Below are positions 10,301-20,700 of a stretch of 41,373 bases of DNA, in pieces. Source of the DNA: a virus. The stretch is from IMG/VR virus record IMGVR_UViG_3300000255_000004, positions 737-42,109 of that record; one strand, written 5' to 3'. The position numbers were made by a program, and so were the translations under genes. How positions within the stretch are numbered: position 1 is the stretch's first letter; every line of letters starts with the position of its first letter. Under the pieces are notes generated by a model. The model had not been told where the DNA came from, made no database searches, and saw only the letters and a list, made by a program, of their open reading frames with translations.

Positions 10301-12855
10301 CGGTAACTATTGATAAATGGCGTGATGTAATTAAAAAGGTGATACATCCTGTCGGGTTTGCTGTATTTGGTGAATTTGTTTTAGATGCAGATGTATTTAA
10401 AAGGAAAAATAAAACCACCGCTATTACTGCTATGAATTTTAATATTATAAAAAATGTTGAAATTACAGTTGATGTTATGGATGGGTTGGGTATATGGACA
10501 AAGGGTCTTAAAAAGGATAGCCAAACCGGTGATATTATTCATAAAACTCATGTTATAGATGTTAATAATCTGTATTCTGGTGGACATCATGATATAGTTC
10601 TATATGATAATTTACAAAGTACATTGAACGATCTGGGAACAGTTAACGATGATGATGTAGGTGTTACATCTCCACATCTTCAAAGTATAGGTAGGTATGG
10701 GTTATTTTCTGCAACACGTAAAACAATAGTGTCATCGCCAGTAAATGACACTGATGTTTTTAAGGGTAACAATGGGTTTGACTATACAATCGACTTGACA
10801 CATATTGATCAGTTAGAGATTAAAAGTATTTATGCTTCTACATCGGTAATTGCCGTTGTATCTACAACGAATTATGATGATGCTAAGGTGGAAGTGTCTT
10901 TTGATAATAAATCGACATGGTATGAGTTTGTTCTCATGGATGGTAGAAGATTGTTGGATGTTCCGCTGGGTAATGTCGGTTATGCAAAATTTAGAGTGTC
11001 ACATATAGAGACAGGGGTTAAGTTCTCACATGTAGAAGTTTTACGATGGTCTTATGATTTTGGTATTGGTGGATCTTATGCGAGTGATACGGTAGATATA
11101 TATTGGTCAGATGAGTTAGATGATGATATATCTGTAGACACTATGGCGTGGTCTGATGTTAGATATGTTGGTTTAAACTATAAGGCATTTATTAATCCCC
11201 ATTATACAAAAGATAGAACACCAGAGTCAAATTTAAGAATTGTGCATGATATGGAATCATATTATAAATCATCTAACATTATTGGTACTAATTTCACAAT
11301 ATATAAAAATAGAAGTATATCTGGTTATAATACAAGTTCATGGAATTGGGGTAAGTTTGTAGTAGAATCTATTGATACGTCATTATCAAATTATATAGTA
11401 TTTACTGTTAAACATATTGCAAGTGCTGGTAATTTGCCCAATGGTTATGGAGCCGGTGGTTTTATCGGTCCTAATGATAGTCGATATGATTATCCTAATA
11501 ATGTTGAATTTAGATTTGACAGTATAAGTAGAAGTGGTGTAGAAGAGAGTACTAATTATTGGGTTGGTAGTTATAGACGTGGTGCTGATGTACGAGATGA
11601 TAAAATGGTTATCAGACTTGATAAATATTGGCAAGATATACCATCTTTGGGTGTTACTACTAAATCATTAGAACGACTTAAATTTAGATTTTTAAGTGGA
11701 AATGAGTACCGGGATGTTTTAAATTATAGATTTACTGACAAAGATGAAGTGTTGTTATCACCGCATATATTATATAAACCTACTAAATATAAATATTCAG
11801 ACACACCTGATGAAAATAGTGGTAGCGAGTATACACGAATATATACTGATTATAAAAGAGTTGATAAAACCAGAATACTTATAGATATGGCATCAGATAT
11901 AGATGGAGATCATATTTCAGATGAAACATTATGGTCATATCATAATGTTAGTAATACATGGAAATATGAAAATGTAGACACCACTAATCTTTTAAGAGCG
12001 GTTAGTGTGGAGATTATTAATGACATTGTTGGACTTCCGTCTATAGACATTGAATTGCAGTCTTTTCTGAAAGAATCGGTAAACGGTTTCCCAAGATGGG
12101 ATATTAATGTTGATAGTGATATCACCATTCGTGACTTCCTTAGTGTCTACCGCCACATGCTTGAAATCCAAGAGTACCCTAAGATACTTGACTTTATTAT
12201 TAAACCTGCATTAGATCGCAATATGTTCGATCATTATTTATTTAAGAATCAAGGCATTACGGACTATTCTGATCATCTTTGGCCAGCATCAACTATTAAT
12301 TCTATAGAATCTTTATATGAACGGAACTATCATGCAGTTCTTGATTCTGCCTTGTCTATAGTACCTAAACGTTTGTTTGTTACACCTGAACAATCTGACA
12401 GTTCAATGATAACATTGGGTATGAACTATAAAGGTTTAGAGCGAATGAAGTTTTATAACACCCCTCAGTGGTATGTAGATAATGATTTAGATAAATTTAC
12501 TATAGATGATGTTTATAACAACTTCCATGAAAGAATAAATATAGGACACGAATCAATAGTTAACTTGACTACAGTTAATGCTATGTTCCATTTAACAGAA
12601 CTACAATGTATCTTTATTCATAATGAGATTTTTGATCCAAACAATGGTTATATAGATCGGTTAACGAGGACGGTACCAGATGCTAATATTCCGACGGAAT
12701 ATTCTAATGAGAATTGGGTAGGTGCTAATGTCATTGATAATGCAGATATTTGGCCTCATATATATACTACTGCATTGCTTATTGCTTTGGAGAATAGATA
12801 TGTTCATAAGTTTAATATTGATGATATAAATAATAGAAACGAGTTAATTAGTTAA
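4396..12855 (+). CDS. Giant mosaic baseplate/tail structural protein in the gene 7 position
   Basis: A 2819-residue virion protein in the slot where T4 has gp7 (1032 residues), between gp6 and gp8. It may join the wedge to the outer baseplate, though that role is inferred from position. The N-terminus (FIIFLELYYEWMAQEGNPLE, about 32-51) and the segment NNKGTEKSYKFLFNLFF (about 647-663, followed by FYYP) match large structural proteins of cyanophages and pelagiphages. Added modules include GSGY-type turns (about 286, 396, 786, 830, 1849) and two Cys-pair modules with a C...EC...G..W pattern (about 481 and 1291). There is a LamG-like lectin fold at about 1314-1438 (SWFHIAVEID, ASLYINGR). EF-hand/dockerin-like loops occur at about 1494-1530, 2501 and 2552-2590, and a duplicated NGYGL..G.Y module at about 1020 and 1700. 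The family assignment is solid as phage structural; exact homology to gp7 is unproven. Confidence 0.82.
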   Translation: MNTSKLQWLTDDIATQVPRWMREFDGDYDKFIIFLELYYEWMAQEGNPLEVLSNLLKDSDIDNVSNKFAELYISEMAHDMPKVITTNNLIEETNETNVAKNKFISKNKFSSSISYSSDNFLGNGIVSEYNLSYYEPSYYNDKDFLQKVDDITVYVNPLLGDFFIPMDMYGVVLLSNQVNETNSEDYDEIAAFGSRRVMNKSEILSDLRFNPNNTLIAFPRFVFTLLDGYNSLSDVDVTYRSRGWLDGIYLLNVGGFNVTDSGQNGTIQVVIESGSVKSVTIVDVGSGYTQNDVSLRVDFFNNNTISSAFGLSTQYSILPKFKFELDVGNKLSSVSIDDEGDSSDAGAVLHNQGYSLIPGKYIVDVIDSSGDGYGGQIEIKVSQHKIVDSVVILTEGQNYTNPTLSQYSRNSKFSSVTPLNSTSSNISYTYEISDFSVPQDAAVTEGPVYVAPVSHLSNILLDKSSGTIVSVQFENGFNESCSVSGSCSDNTIETESECLSNGEVWTSITTQSECISPAVWGVPWVVINDVKDILAPYGTTDIRFSVVVPPGETYTSIDFDINYNVGAGDFVKLPRDYYKIEDGVLVFKSPLGDTRMIPKSQTVIRVLYRISTSSVSKSETESRSIQSRPNIKVNADRKNLIKFMREFYNNKGTEKSYKFLFNLFFQKGVDFYYPKGYTFKPSDNTWVNEQTIRCAPYINRLGNMVNYTDDTYNPRFVKGTISGCVATIDRHESYMIGNNPVEEYFVTNINGKFKSREDVIITDINNEEFIENLYEVVESVDIIDGGSNYTVGQSLSYNPITLGSGSGFECFVGSVGTGVLSRVSVISPGSGYISGELIEFGNDGTGGTGAVGVVGECENPKTFNLIEFIQDPIIGRRWSYDISQGKMREDGSSDISDNVDVSFDSSYSHHVEVSIGMSDNNYLNNILLLDFQNSAMIGNKLYNFGSNNFIDYANFGDNKLTIEKNSVLLGSFGHHDGYCEVIKNNRIDPTLNIISGYFHENGSIDISTSQEQDNIGDFTFVDGYGLSSGNYFVSISNGANSTRGTHSPAYLPITVASTNGVSSVTIVPNTTTSWISGFNIDKDNYVVDYTDISTDYSVSYEYVRTHMLNENMCLSDGGSYTHSNESAGDVFKNKSMDVSNWIINFPNSEWKFNTMLFYKDVTFTQGDDHKATIITGTLMHEQQVDTEWVSGSGLSDGTTISYVPSYVNLNNTTLFIKVASFVSSYGPYTGGDIIAVEEYDIPPTFYLPSVPTEGHVFGNTKNLTFGDDGTGYVKINGVGSLISSTVVSGSCSDTSIGTESECASSGGEWTPDDLSGKYTFDLWYRPVKIFNTLSVNGVDTVTSGWKDEVVIFSLASQYRSTEPNKITLLQREVNNKLKIVLVLGDGDEKTEIDIDVADNIKETDYDNIEVSDSSWFHIAVEIDFAVNKASLYINGRSPNALTYDQDFTGFLISDGPYADNWQDMIYSWKDAIEAVVHEMNSIESGVISKDITLKSFLEEDVIINGHSYKRWDINEDDSISGDVDIIYEMLSNKKYYWSFYTKIISNMLVVSYYDKYFKTEGTRLEDEFLIGAKRSTIGESSDGELLIPTEGHNNADYATFRITRGHRFDKETIEGDTTRYLFQWSANPILNNRTLENSEYSISDAETIGNSTTLPLLRIYKPNYRIDPIMSQLTDEYWTIDADGKGYLNTTPGVPWSDIIFSNGYGLVSGTYYVIISSQPHLISDTHVAAKIPVNVVFDIDTGISTVVIIPPDNENTVSGGVWYLNVGQDIETDWSKNIVQYYALIDIEEHNIRYPDKTLLWEDGISVGDFTGYIKIPLMLPDWTTISLKYFNVSEGGIKSIHLHSSGSGYRSLPSASVSSKSGNYISKGYGSQLTCKTNDIGSITQVHIGNYISSYNRADDFGVGYDVLPILDLTDKGDGNAVLKLNGGVICKRQGYSFSNKDSFPSNQVRVQDSNLWQDYSYVLRSTVTIDKWRDVIKKVIHPVGFAVFGEFVLDADVFKRKNKTTAITAMNFNIIKNVEITVDVMDGLGIWTKGLKKDSQTGDIIHKTHVIDVNNLYSGGHHDIVLYDNLQSTLNDLGTVNDDDVGVTSPHLQSIGRYGLFSATRKTIVSSPVNDTDVFKGNNGFDYTIDLTHIDQLEIKSIYASTSVIAVVSTTNYDDAKVEVSFDNKSTWYEFVLMDGRRLLDVPLGNVGYAKFRVSHIETGVKFSHVEVLRWSYDFGIGGSYASDTVDIYWSDELDDDISVDTMAWSDVRYVGLNYKAFINPHYTKDRTPESNLRIVHDMESYYKSSNIIGTNFTIYKNRSISGYNTSSWNWGKFVVESIDTSLSNYIVFTVKHIASAGNLPNGYGAGGFIGPNDSRYDYPNNVEFRFDSISRSGVEESTNYWVGSYRRGADVRDDKMVIRLDKYWQDIPSLGVTTKSLERLKFRFLSGNEYRDVLNYRFTDKDEVLLSPHILYKPTKYKYSDTPDENSGSEYTRIYTDYKRVDKTRILIDMASDIDGDHISDETLWSYHNVSNTWKYENVDTTNLLRAVSVEIINDIVGLPSIDIELQSFLKESVNGFPRWDINVDSDITIRDFLSVYRHMLEIQEYPKILDFIIKPALDRNMFDHYLFKNQGITDYSDHLWPASTINSIESLYERNYHAVLDSALSIVPKRLFVTPEQSDSSMITLGMNYKGLERMKFYNTPQWYVDNDLDKFTIDDVYNNFHERINIGHESIVNLTTVNAMFHLTELQCIFIHNEIFDPNNGYIDRLTRTVPDANIPTEYSNENWVGANVIDNADIWPHIYTTALLIALENRYVHKFNIDDINNRNELIS
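7438..7740 (+). repeat. Duplicated ~100-residue module in the gene-7-position protein, copy 1
   Basis: Encodes a module starting VDGYGLSSGNYFVSIS and continuing through an APxY/LPITV strand to a YVVDYTDI segment. A second copy (FSNGYGLVSGTYYVIIS, then KIPVNV and VVIIPP) lies at about 9487-9790. The copies are similar in protein, not identical in DNA, so the duplication is not recent. Confidence 0.55.
8338..8710 (+). other. LamG/concanavalin-like lectin domain within the giant protein
   Basis: The encoded segment begins GKYTFDLWYRPVKIF and ends with SWFHIAVEIDFAVNKASLYI and NGR. This is the usual LamG_3-type pattern: an opening W strand, a middle with functional loops, and a closing W-H-V-A strand followed by a YING turn. 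Such folds commonly bind sugars or act as scaffolds. It directly follows a Cys-pair module. The domain call is by pattern only. Confidence 0.6.
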
Positions 12856-12870
12856 AAATAAAATAATATA

Positions 12871-12875
12871 AAGGA
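12871..12875 (+). promoter_or_regulatory. Ribosome binding site of gp8 gene
   Basis: AAGGA lies 6 bases before the ATG at 12882, inside a 26-base AT-rich gap that otherwise holds nothing recognisable. Confidence 0.6.
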
Positions 12876-12881
12876 AAAAAT

Positions 12882-14699
12882 ATGTCTGCGATTATAACAA
12901 ATAAATTAAGGATCTTTAATGCTCAACAGTATATAGAATCCGTAAAAATGAGTGCTGCCCCGTACAGTAAAAATAAAACATATAATACCGGTGATTCTAT
13001 AATACATCATAAAAATATATATATTAATGTTGGAGATCCTGGAATAGATGGAACTGCCGATGGTCCAATTCATACAAAAACAGAAGCTGTGGCTGCTGGT
13101 AGTAACGGTGTATTGTGGTTATATTATTCTGCGTCACATTATAATAATATATATCTTGGTATAGGAAATTCGTTGCCGTGGTTTGATGATTCAAATCCAC
13201 CCACTCCATCCGATTCGGTGTCTGGTGCGTTTGATATTATTAATAATCTGACAGCAATTAAAAAGGTTGGACCAGACTCAATAACTTTATGTGTTCCTAG
13301 AATCGATTGGGAATCTGGAACAGTATATGAAATGTATGATGATTATAGAAGTGAATCTATTATACCGAATGGATATGTTTTAGTGTCGCATGACAACGAG
13401 TATCGTGTATATAAATGTATTAATAATTCTAAATGGAGTGATACTAATGGGGTGGTGAAAGTCGCATCAACGGTAAAACCTACTCTTCCTGATTTAGAAC
13501 AACCATTTGAAACTTCTGATGGTTATATATGGAGGTATATGTATTCTATTTATTTATTTGATGCATTGAAGTATTTAACTAAGGATTATATGCCTGTTAA
13601 GTTTTTGACGGTAGATCCTTTGAATGCAAATTCATCAGATGCTCTACAATGGCAAATCAAGAAGAATACAATGGATTCTAATAATACTGGTAGAATTGAT
13701 CATGTTAGGATTTTACCAGATGATGGTACAGACCCAGATGAGTTGGCGGTAGTTCCTTCTGGTGGGTCTGGTTATCTGCCGAATTTGGTGCTTATTGATG
13801 ATAACCTCATTAGCGGATTAGTAGGTGGTAGCACCAGTTCTGGTGGGTTTATACCTTTCTCTGAAAATGTTGCTGATAACTCAAACTATAACGGATATGG
13901 TGTGTTTATAAAATCTACCGGAAATGATTCTGGTGAATGGAGAACTATTACCAGTTCTACGGTGAATACGGGGTCAGGCGGAATAAGTTTTACTATTGAT
14001 GCACAATTTGTAGGGTTGGATGTGAGCAACCCACCTAGTAGTGTTATTATCGCCCCTATTGTGTGGATAGATCCTACAGACACAGATGGGTATGGTTTCA
14101 GTGCGTACGGGGTAGTAACAACCGACAGGATATCAGGTGTTGAGATATTAAATAAGGGTATAAATTATACCTTTGCAACTATTGGTGGGAGTGGTTCTTC
14201 TCAAAAACCACATACACTTACATTGAATCCAGCTTCAGCTACAATACTCTCAGGGGTATCCAATCCACCTATAGAATGTAGAATGAGGGCTATAATATCT
14301 CCACAATATGGACATGGGTTTAATCCGGTAGAAGAATTGGGTGGATATTATGCAATGGTGGCAATGAAGTTGGAATATGATGAACAAAATTCTGAAAACT
14401 TTTCTATGTTTCCAGTGGATGGGGATGAATCGGTATTTAGACAAGTTAGTATTATAAGTGATCCAATAGATGCCGCAACTAACGAAGTTGCGACGGATCA
14501 ATTTTATAGGGGACCTAACCACCCAGAATATTCTAAAGAAAGTGCTACCCACGTTTTCAACGCAAGTGGTGAGTCTACTCCATTATACGAGTTATGCATG
14601 TTGCCTGGTCGTGGTAGGGTATTATATATTGAAAATCGTCAACCAGTATCTAGAGCTATAGATCAAATAGAAGATATCAAAGTAGTTTTTGAATTCTAA
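12882..14699 (+). CDS. 8: Baseplate wedge subunit gp8, with a large internal insertion
   Basis: Wedge protein that in T4 forms a dimer linking gp7 and gp10 in the outer baseplate. The match to T4 gp8 is clear at both ends. The N-terminal half has a YLGIGNSLPWFDDSNPPTP-type segment (about residues 88-107; T4 has a GRSEPW equivalent), CVPRIDWESGTVYEMYDD (about 139-156) and DGYIWRYMYSI (about 213-223). The C-terminus has FRQVSIISDPIDAAT, then GRVLYIENRQPVSRAIDQ and a final KVVFEF. The protein has 605 residues against 334 in T4. The extra length lies mostly at about 225-510 and contains two glycine-tyrosine turn motifs (GGSGYLPN, ILNKGINYT) like those in the preceding giant protein. The start is well supported by AAGGA upstream. 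Confidence 0.9.
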   Translation: MSAIITNKLRIFNAQQYIESVKMSAAPYSKNKTYNTGDSIIHHKNIYINVGDPGIDGTADGPIHTKTEAVAAGSNGVLWLYYSASHYNNIYLGIGNSLPWFDDSNPPTPSDSVSGAFDIINNLTAIKKVGPDSITLCVPRIDWESGTVYEMYDDYRSESIIPNGYVLVSHDNEYRVYKCINNSKWSDTNGVVKVASTVKPTLPDLEQPFETSDGYIWRYMYSIYLFDALKYLTKDYMPVKFLTVDPLNANSSDALQWQIKKNTMDSNNTGRIDHVRILPDDGTDPDELAVVPSGGSGYLPNLVLIDDNLISGLVGGSTSSGGFIPFSENVADNSNYNGYGVFIKSTGNDSGEWRTITSSTVNTGSGGISFTIDAQFVGLDVSNPPSSVIIAPIVWIDPTDTDGYGFSAYGVVTTDRISGVEILNKGINYTFATIGGSGSSQKPHTLTLNPASATILSGVSNPPIECRMRAIISPQYGHGFNPVEELGGYYAMVAMKLEYDEQNSENFSMFPVDGDESVFRQVSIISDPIDAATNEVATDQFYRGPNHPEYSKESATHVFNASGESTPLYELCMLPGRGRVLYIENRQPVSRAIDQIEDIKVVFEF

Positions 14700-14757
14700 A
14701 TTAATTTAAAATATCAATCGTTATAACAAATTCACGAATAAATATGAGAACTGAAAT

Positions 14758-17700
14758 ATGAGTATAAATTTAAATACATTGCCGTATCATAATGATTATA
14801 AATCCACTGATGGGTTTTTAAAAGTATTATTTAAACCAGGATATGCTATTCAGGGCAGAGAGTTGATTGAAATACAATCAATATTACAGAATCAGATATC
14901 ATCGTTATCTGATCATTTATTCAAAGATGGTTCAATAGTAATACCAGGACAATCTTCTGTGGATGTTAATGTTGATTATATAAAAATAAGATCTACTGGT
15001 ATTGAAGGAGGAACCGAGACATATAATACTGTTTATGATTTTCTTGGTAGAATATTAGTAAAAACCCCATTAGAAGGATATCCGACTTCTGATGACGGTA
15101 TTATGGCTAAAGTTATTCATGTGGAACAAGGAATAGAAGGTGATGATAGATATGTCGATACATTATTTTTAAAATACATAGCTGGTAGTACTTTAATTAA
15201 TAATGGAGAGTGCAAGAATGATGTGGGTTCACCAGCGGTAACTTCTCTCGGATCACCACTTTATCCAACTCAAGGACAATGTGAGAGTCAATTGGGTCAT
15301 ACTTGGAATGCACTTAGCATAGATTTTGTTAATGAATATAATCATACCAGCGTTTTGGATACTATATTAGAATATGAAGTTGATAAAAATGGTGTTGAAA
15401 CTGAAGTTCCTAAAAGTAATTTCCAATGTGAAATTATGGAAGAAGGTGTTTATTCAAAAGGCAAATCTTCATTGGCACATATTGATGCGGGTATATATTA
15501 TATTAATGGTAATATGGTTGCTGTCCATGAACAAACAATATCATTAGATTGGTATTCCAACAGACCTACATATAAAATCGGATTACGAGTTAAGGAAGAA
15601 ATAGTAACGGTATACGACGATTCTTCTTTATATGATAATGCACAAGGGAGTCCAAACTTTAATGCGCCAGGTGCTGATAGGTATAAGGTTTCTTTGGTTT
15701 TTGAGAAGGTAGATTACAACTTAAATACTTCTGATGATTTTATTCAACTTATTTCTATAAATGATGGACAAATTGAACGTATACTTAATAGAACGGATTA
15801 TGCTTTAATTTCAGAAATTATGGCACTTCGTACATATGAACAATCTGGTAATTTTACTGTAAAATCATTTAGTCTTGATATTAGGGAATATTTTGATGAA
15901 TTTGATAATAATGGTGTAAAAACTATAGAAGACATTGCATTTAGAACTAATTTAGCAGCAATGGAATTTGTTGAAACATACTTTAAACATACTGATATGT
16001 ATGATGATTTAAATGAAGTTGGATATGTACATAATGTAACTATACCTGATACAGAATTATTTCCTGAACAAAATTTAATTGTTTCTGGTGAGGTTTTTTA
16101 TCCAGGTAAAACTCATTCTCAGATGATGCGTATTTTTAGAGATCATCTAGCGGTGGGTATGGAAAATGGTATTGCTTATGTTAAAGGTAATAGAATAACC
16201 AGCAACACTACTGTATTTATACCATATAAACGAGCGACTGAAGCAATCCAAAGAAATAGTGCATATTTAACATACAATTCTGGTAAATACATATATGTTT
16301 CTGATATTAATGGATTACCAAGAATAAATTCTAGTATTAATTTGTTTAATACTATGATAATTGGTAAAATATCAAAATTTGGTATTAGAAGACTTGCCGA
16401 TGATACGAATGGAGTTCAAGAAATAACTGATATGAAAAGTGATGATAACACTATAACCAATGGTAATTTGTATAATTGGAGAAATCTAACTCTGCACGAT
16501 GCCAGTTATGATCCAGATGATAATAGCCAAAACATTAATACATATCGTGTAGATATTGTAGGTACTGCAAGGATAAAGTCTGTTGAGTTTGTTCAAGGTA
16601 ATCAATCTGGTATCATTAATAATGGGATGGGGGTTGATGGGTCTAACATATCAACACCAACCGGTGATACTAAGACATCTGGTATTTTTAAAATATGTAT
16701 TTATGATCTACAATATAATGACAGGTATGGTTCTACCGGATCTAAATATAATGCATCAGATATTAGGTCTATGGGTGGCAGTAATATTGATGGTTCTGCA
16801 AATACTATTGAGTCATCGTGGAGTTTTTGTGCTAATGTGTTACATGAATATAAATTATCATCAACCGGTGTTGGTTCTGTTACAGTAAAACCAACTAGTG
16901 CCAAGACAATGGTGTTTGCTGCACATGAAGGTAATACTAAGACACGTGGGATAGTATATCAACAAGTTGGAACTACTATATTAGTTAAACATACAGGTTC
17001 ATCTCTTTATGAGGATACCACTACTGTTAGTAATTCGACATTCAAATCTGGTGGATATATTCTTTCTGTGGTATATAATAGTGGCCTTGGTGGTACATTT
17101 GATATCGAAAACACCGCATTATTAGAGACATTAAATGGTGGACGCATTTTATCTGCAACTACTGTTCATGATGATGGTGGTTCTGGTTTAGTTGATTTTG
17201 AAACTCCGTTTATTAAAACAGTTAGACACGTGGATGATGTATCTGGTAGTACTACTATAGATACATCATATACATATCAACAAGAGTATATAAATCAATC
17301 AACGACATCTGATGATGGTGTCGTATACCAGATAAAAATAATATTACCGGCAACATCATTTGATAGATTTATGCCATATAATTCATCAATGGTTATGGTA
17401 TATACTAGTGGTACTACCAGCACCACAGGACAATGCCATGTTGTAGAATCAGCTGGGTATATTGTTAGTTCTGATTCCACAGAATTGACAATAAAATCAG
17501 ATACTTTTACAGCAACTGGTTTGTATAATGTTATATTACCATTAATTAAGACAGAGGCGATTGAAAAAACAAAAACAAAAAGAATAGGGCAAGTATATTT
17601 ACCATTTACTTTTGTTAAAAAAGATGGTGATTCGGTATCACCACCGACACAGTATTATGAATTAATAACAGAACCTGTTGCGACTGTTGTCTCTGCTTCA

Positions 17701-20700
17701 TATGGAGTAGATTTGTATTCTTCTGATCCGAGTGATGGGAACCCTTCTTATATTACCGATAATACGTTAATAGATGCATCTGGAAATCGTATTACTATGG
17801 AACATGTTCAATTGAAACATTCTGATGTTGTTAAAACGACTATATATGACACAAGTACAGAGGTTTCACTGGATGGAAGTAATAATACGGTACAGGTAAT
17901 AAATATTGTATATAGAGTAGATTTAGATGGTACTATGATGTTTATACATAACATGACTGCTGAACATTTTAAATTTGCTGCCGATGCGTGGGCATATTTT
18001 GAAAGGGTAGGTATGGCTCCGTGGGAAGAAAATTTACAAACAACTAATGTAACTGATAATCCATTTTTTGAAGACATGACATCACGATATGAACAGAATG
18101 GCAACATGTATGACAATAGTGGTACTGTGGCGTGGGATAATACGGCAGCTGCTGACGGTAATGGTATTATAACAGGTACTGAAAGACAACTTTTTAGTAT
18201 ATATGATGTAAGTGATAATTATACATTAGATGGTGGTCAACGTGATGGATTAATAGACATTGCAACAGTAAGTGTTAAACGTGGAAGGAGTCCGGTTAAA
18301 GGTAGGATGGTGGTTATTTATGATTACTATTCACATGGTGTTGGTGATTATGCTACAGTAGATTCATATATTAATACCGACTATGATGAAATACCAGAAT
18401 ATAAAGGCATTCGGTTATCTGGATACATGGATTTTAGACCAGCGTCTACCTTTACCAAGATATCCAATTCAATACTTGCCAAAGGATCAGTGTTTGATCA
18501 TACGGGTGGAATCAAATATCCTTTAAATAGATCTAGTATCATTACAGACTATCGTTTATATTTAAGAAGAAGAGATAAAATATATTTAACGGGTGATGGT
18601 ATGTTTAATATTCAATATGGTAACGCATCAGTAAGACCATCATATCCAACTAATTTTGTTGATGGAATGTTATTGTATAAGCTTGAAGCGACTGAATATA
18701 CATCATCTGCTAAAGATGTAGATTATATTGCGGTAGATAATCAGTTATATAAGATGGATGATATTCGTAAATTAGAAACTCGTATATCAAATTTAGAATA
18801 TTATACAAGTTTGAGTTTATTAGAAAAAGAAACAAGTGATATGACAATAACTGATGCCAATGGTAATAATAGATTTAAAAATGGATTTTTAGTAGAACCA
18901 TTTCTAGGACATAATATTGGTGATATAAAGGATGTTAATTATCAATGTTCTATAGATTATGCGGGTGGTGTATTACGTCCAAAATTTTCTGAAAGTAATG
19001 TTAATTTTGAATTAAATGTACCCGATTCAAGTCATTATACAATTAAAGATGGACTTATCATGTTGCCTTATGGTGAGGAAAAAATAATCACTCAACCAAA
19101 ATCATCAAAAACTGTTAATGTGAATCCATATGCCGTATTTACCTTTAGGGGGGGAATTGTTTTAAATCCGCCAAATGATAATTGGAGAGATGTCAACCGA
19201 TCGCCAGATGTTACAATAAAACGTGATGAATATGCACAATTTGCTGCGACTGTTGAACAATCAGGAGTTCTTGGTACAAAATGGGGTGAAATTATAGATT
19301 CGTGGACAACAAGGGAATCTTCTGGTCAAGTAGGTCCAACACAAACTGAACAAATAAGAGGGGCAGGCAACGGTGGATGGGGCATAAGGAGAATTACGTT
19401 TCAAGATACGTATGAAGCGGTTACTGAGCATGAGAGACAGTCCGGTGTTATTACTAGTCTCCAAGAAAATATAAAGACAGAAAGACTTGGTGATAAAGTA
19501 ATAGATACCACAATCGTCCCATTTATTAGGTCTAGACCTATAATGTTTAAAGCTGATGCGATGAAACCGAATACTAAATTATATGCGTTTTTTGATGGGA
19601 AAAATGTTACTGAGTATTGTTCTACTGCGACTTCTATTGTTATGAATAATTTATCTAATACATATAGTTCTACTACTGAATTTGTTAATGATACCATTAT
19701 TAATAATAAAATTAAAAATAATGTGAGATTAGTATTGCAGGGTGCAAGTAGTAATTATAGAACAAGAATATTAGGACTTATATATTCATCGGCTACTGAT
19801 GTTGAATTTATAGTAATAGATAACATACCTCAGAGTAATACTGAGTATATTGTTGGTGAGGATTTAATGATAGTTTCAATCGGTGGTGATTTTAGTTCTC
19901 AGAATGTTGGGAAGTATTCTTATAAAAAAGGAAGTATATCATCGTTAACTACTAGTAATGCTGGAGAGTTAGTAGGTTTTTTTGAAATTCCAAATACTGA
20001 TAGTATTAGGTTCCGTTGTGGTTCACGAGATTTTAGATTAACTGATCAAAAAAACAATTCATCTGATGCTGGGACATCTGCTGAAAGTACATATAGTGCA
20101 TCTGGAATTATTAGCAATGTTCAAGATACTATAGTGCAGACTAGGACGGCGCAAATAGTAAAAACTAATACAACTAGGGATACTTCTACCACAGATACTG
20201 TGTATTCTGGGAGAGTTACAATAGCTGATACTGGTTGGTACGATCCACTAGCACAAACAATAGAAGTTAAACCAGATAATGGTATGTTTGTTAGTTCAGT
20301 TGATTTATTTTTCTCGACTAAGCCGGTTGATACTGCACCACAAATACCAGTAAGACTTCAAATCAGAGATACGGTTGCTGGATTTCCTGGGCAAACTTTG
20401 TTGGGGAATCAATGTGTAGTATCTGCCGATAAAATTAATATTTCGGATGATGGGTCAGTTGCAACAAATTTTAGATTTGATTATCCTGTTCATTTAAAAC
20501 ACGGAAAGGAATATTGTATTGTAATACTTGCGGATACTCAAGATTATCGTTGTCATGTATCTAGATTGGGTGAAGAATCATTAGATGGTACTGGTGTTAT
20601 ATCAAAACAACCATATGCTGGTGTATTTTTTAAATCACAAAACGCATCAACGTGGACTGCGGATCAAATGGAAGATTTAAAGTTTAGTATATATAGAGCT

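Noticed and set aside
14737-14744. AATAAATA, one base off the late promoter consensus, before the 2403-residue gene
   Set aside because: A start a few bases downstream would leave almost no leader before the ATG at 14758 and there is no ribosome binding site. Seven of eight matches are common in this AT-rich DNA.
16583-16888. Plus-strand frame of 101 codons in another phase of the DUF4815 gene
   Set aside because: Fully inside a long intact frame, no ribosome binding site and no family resemblance.
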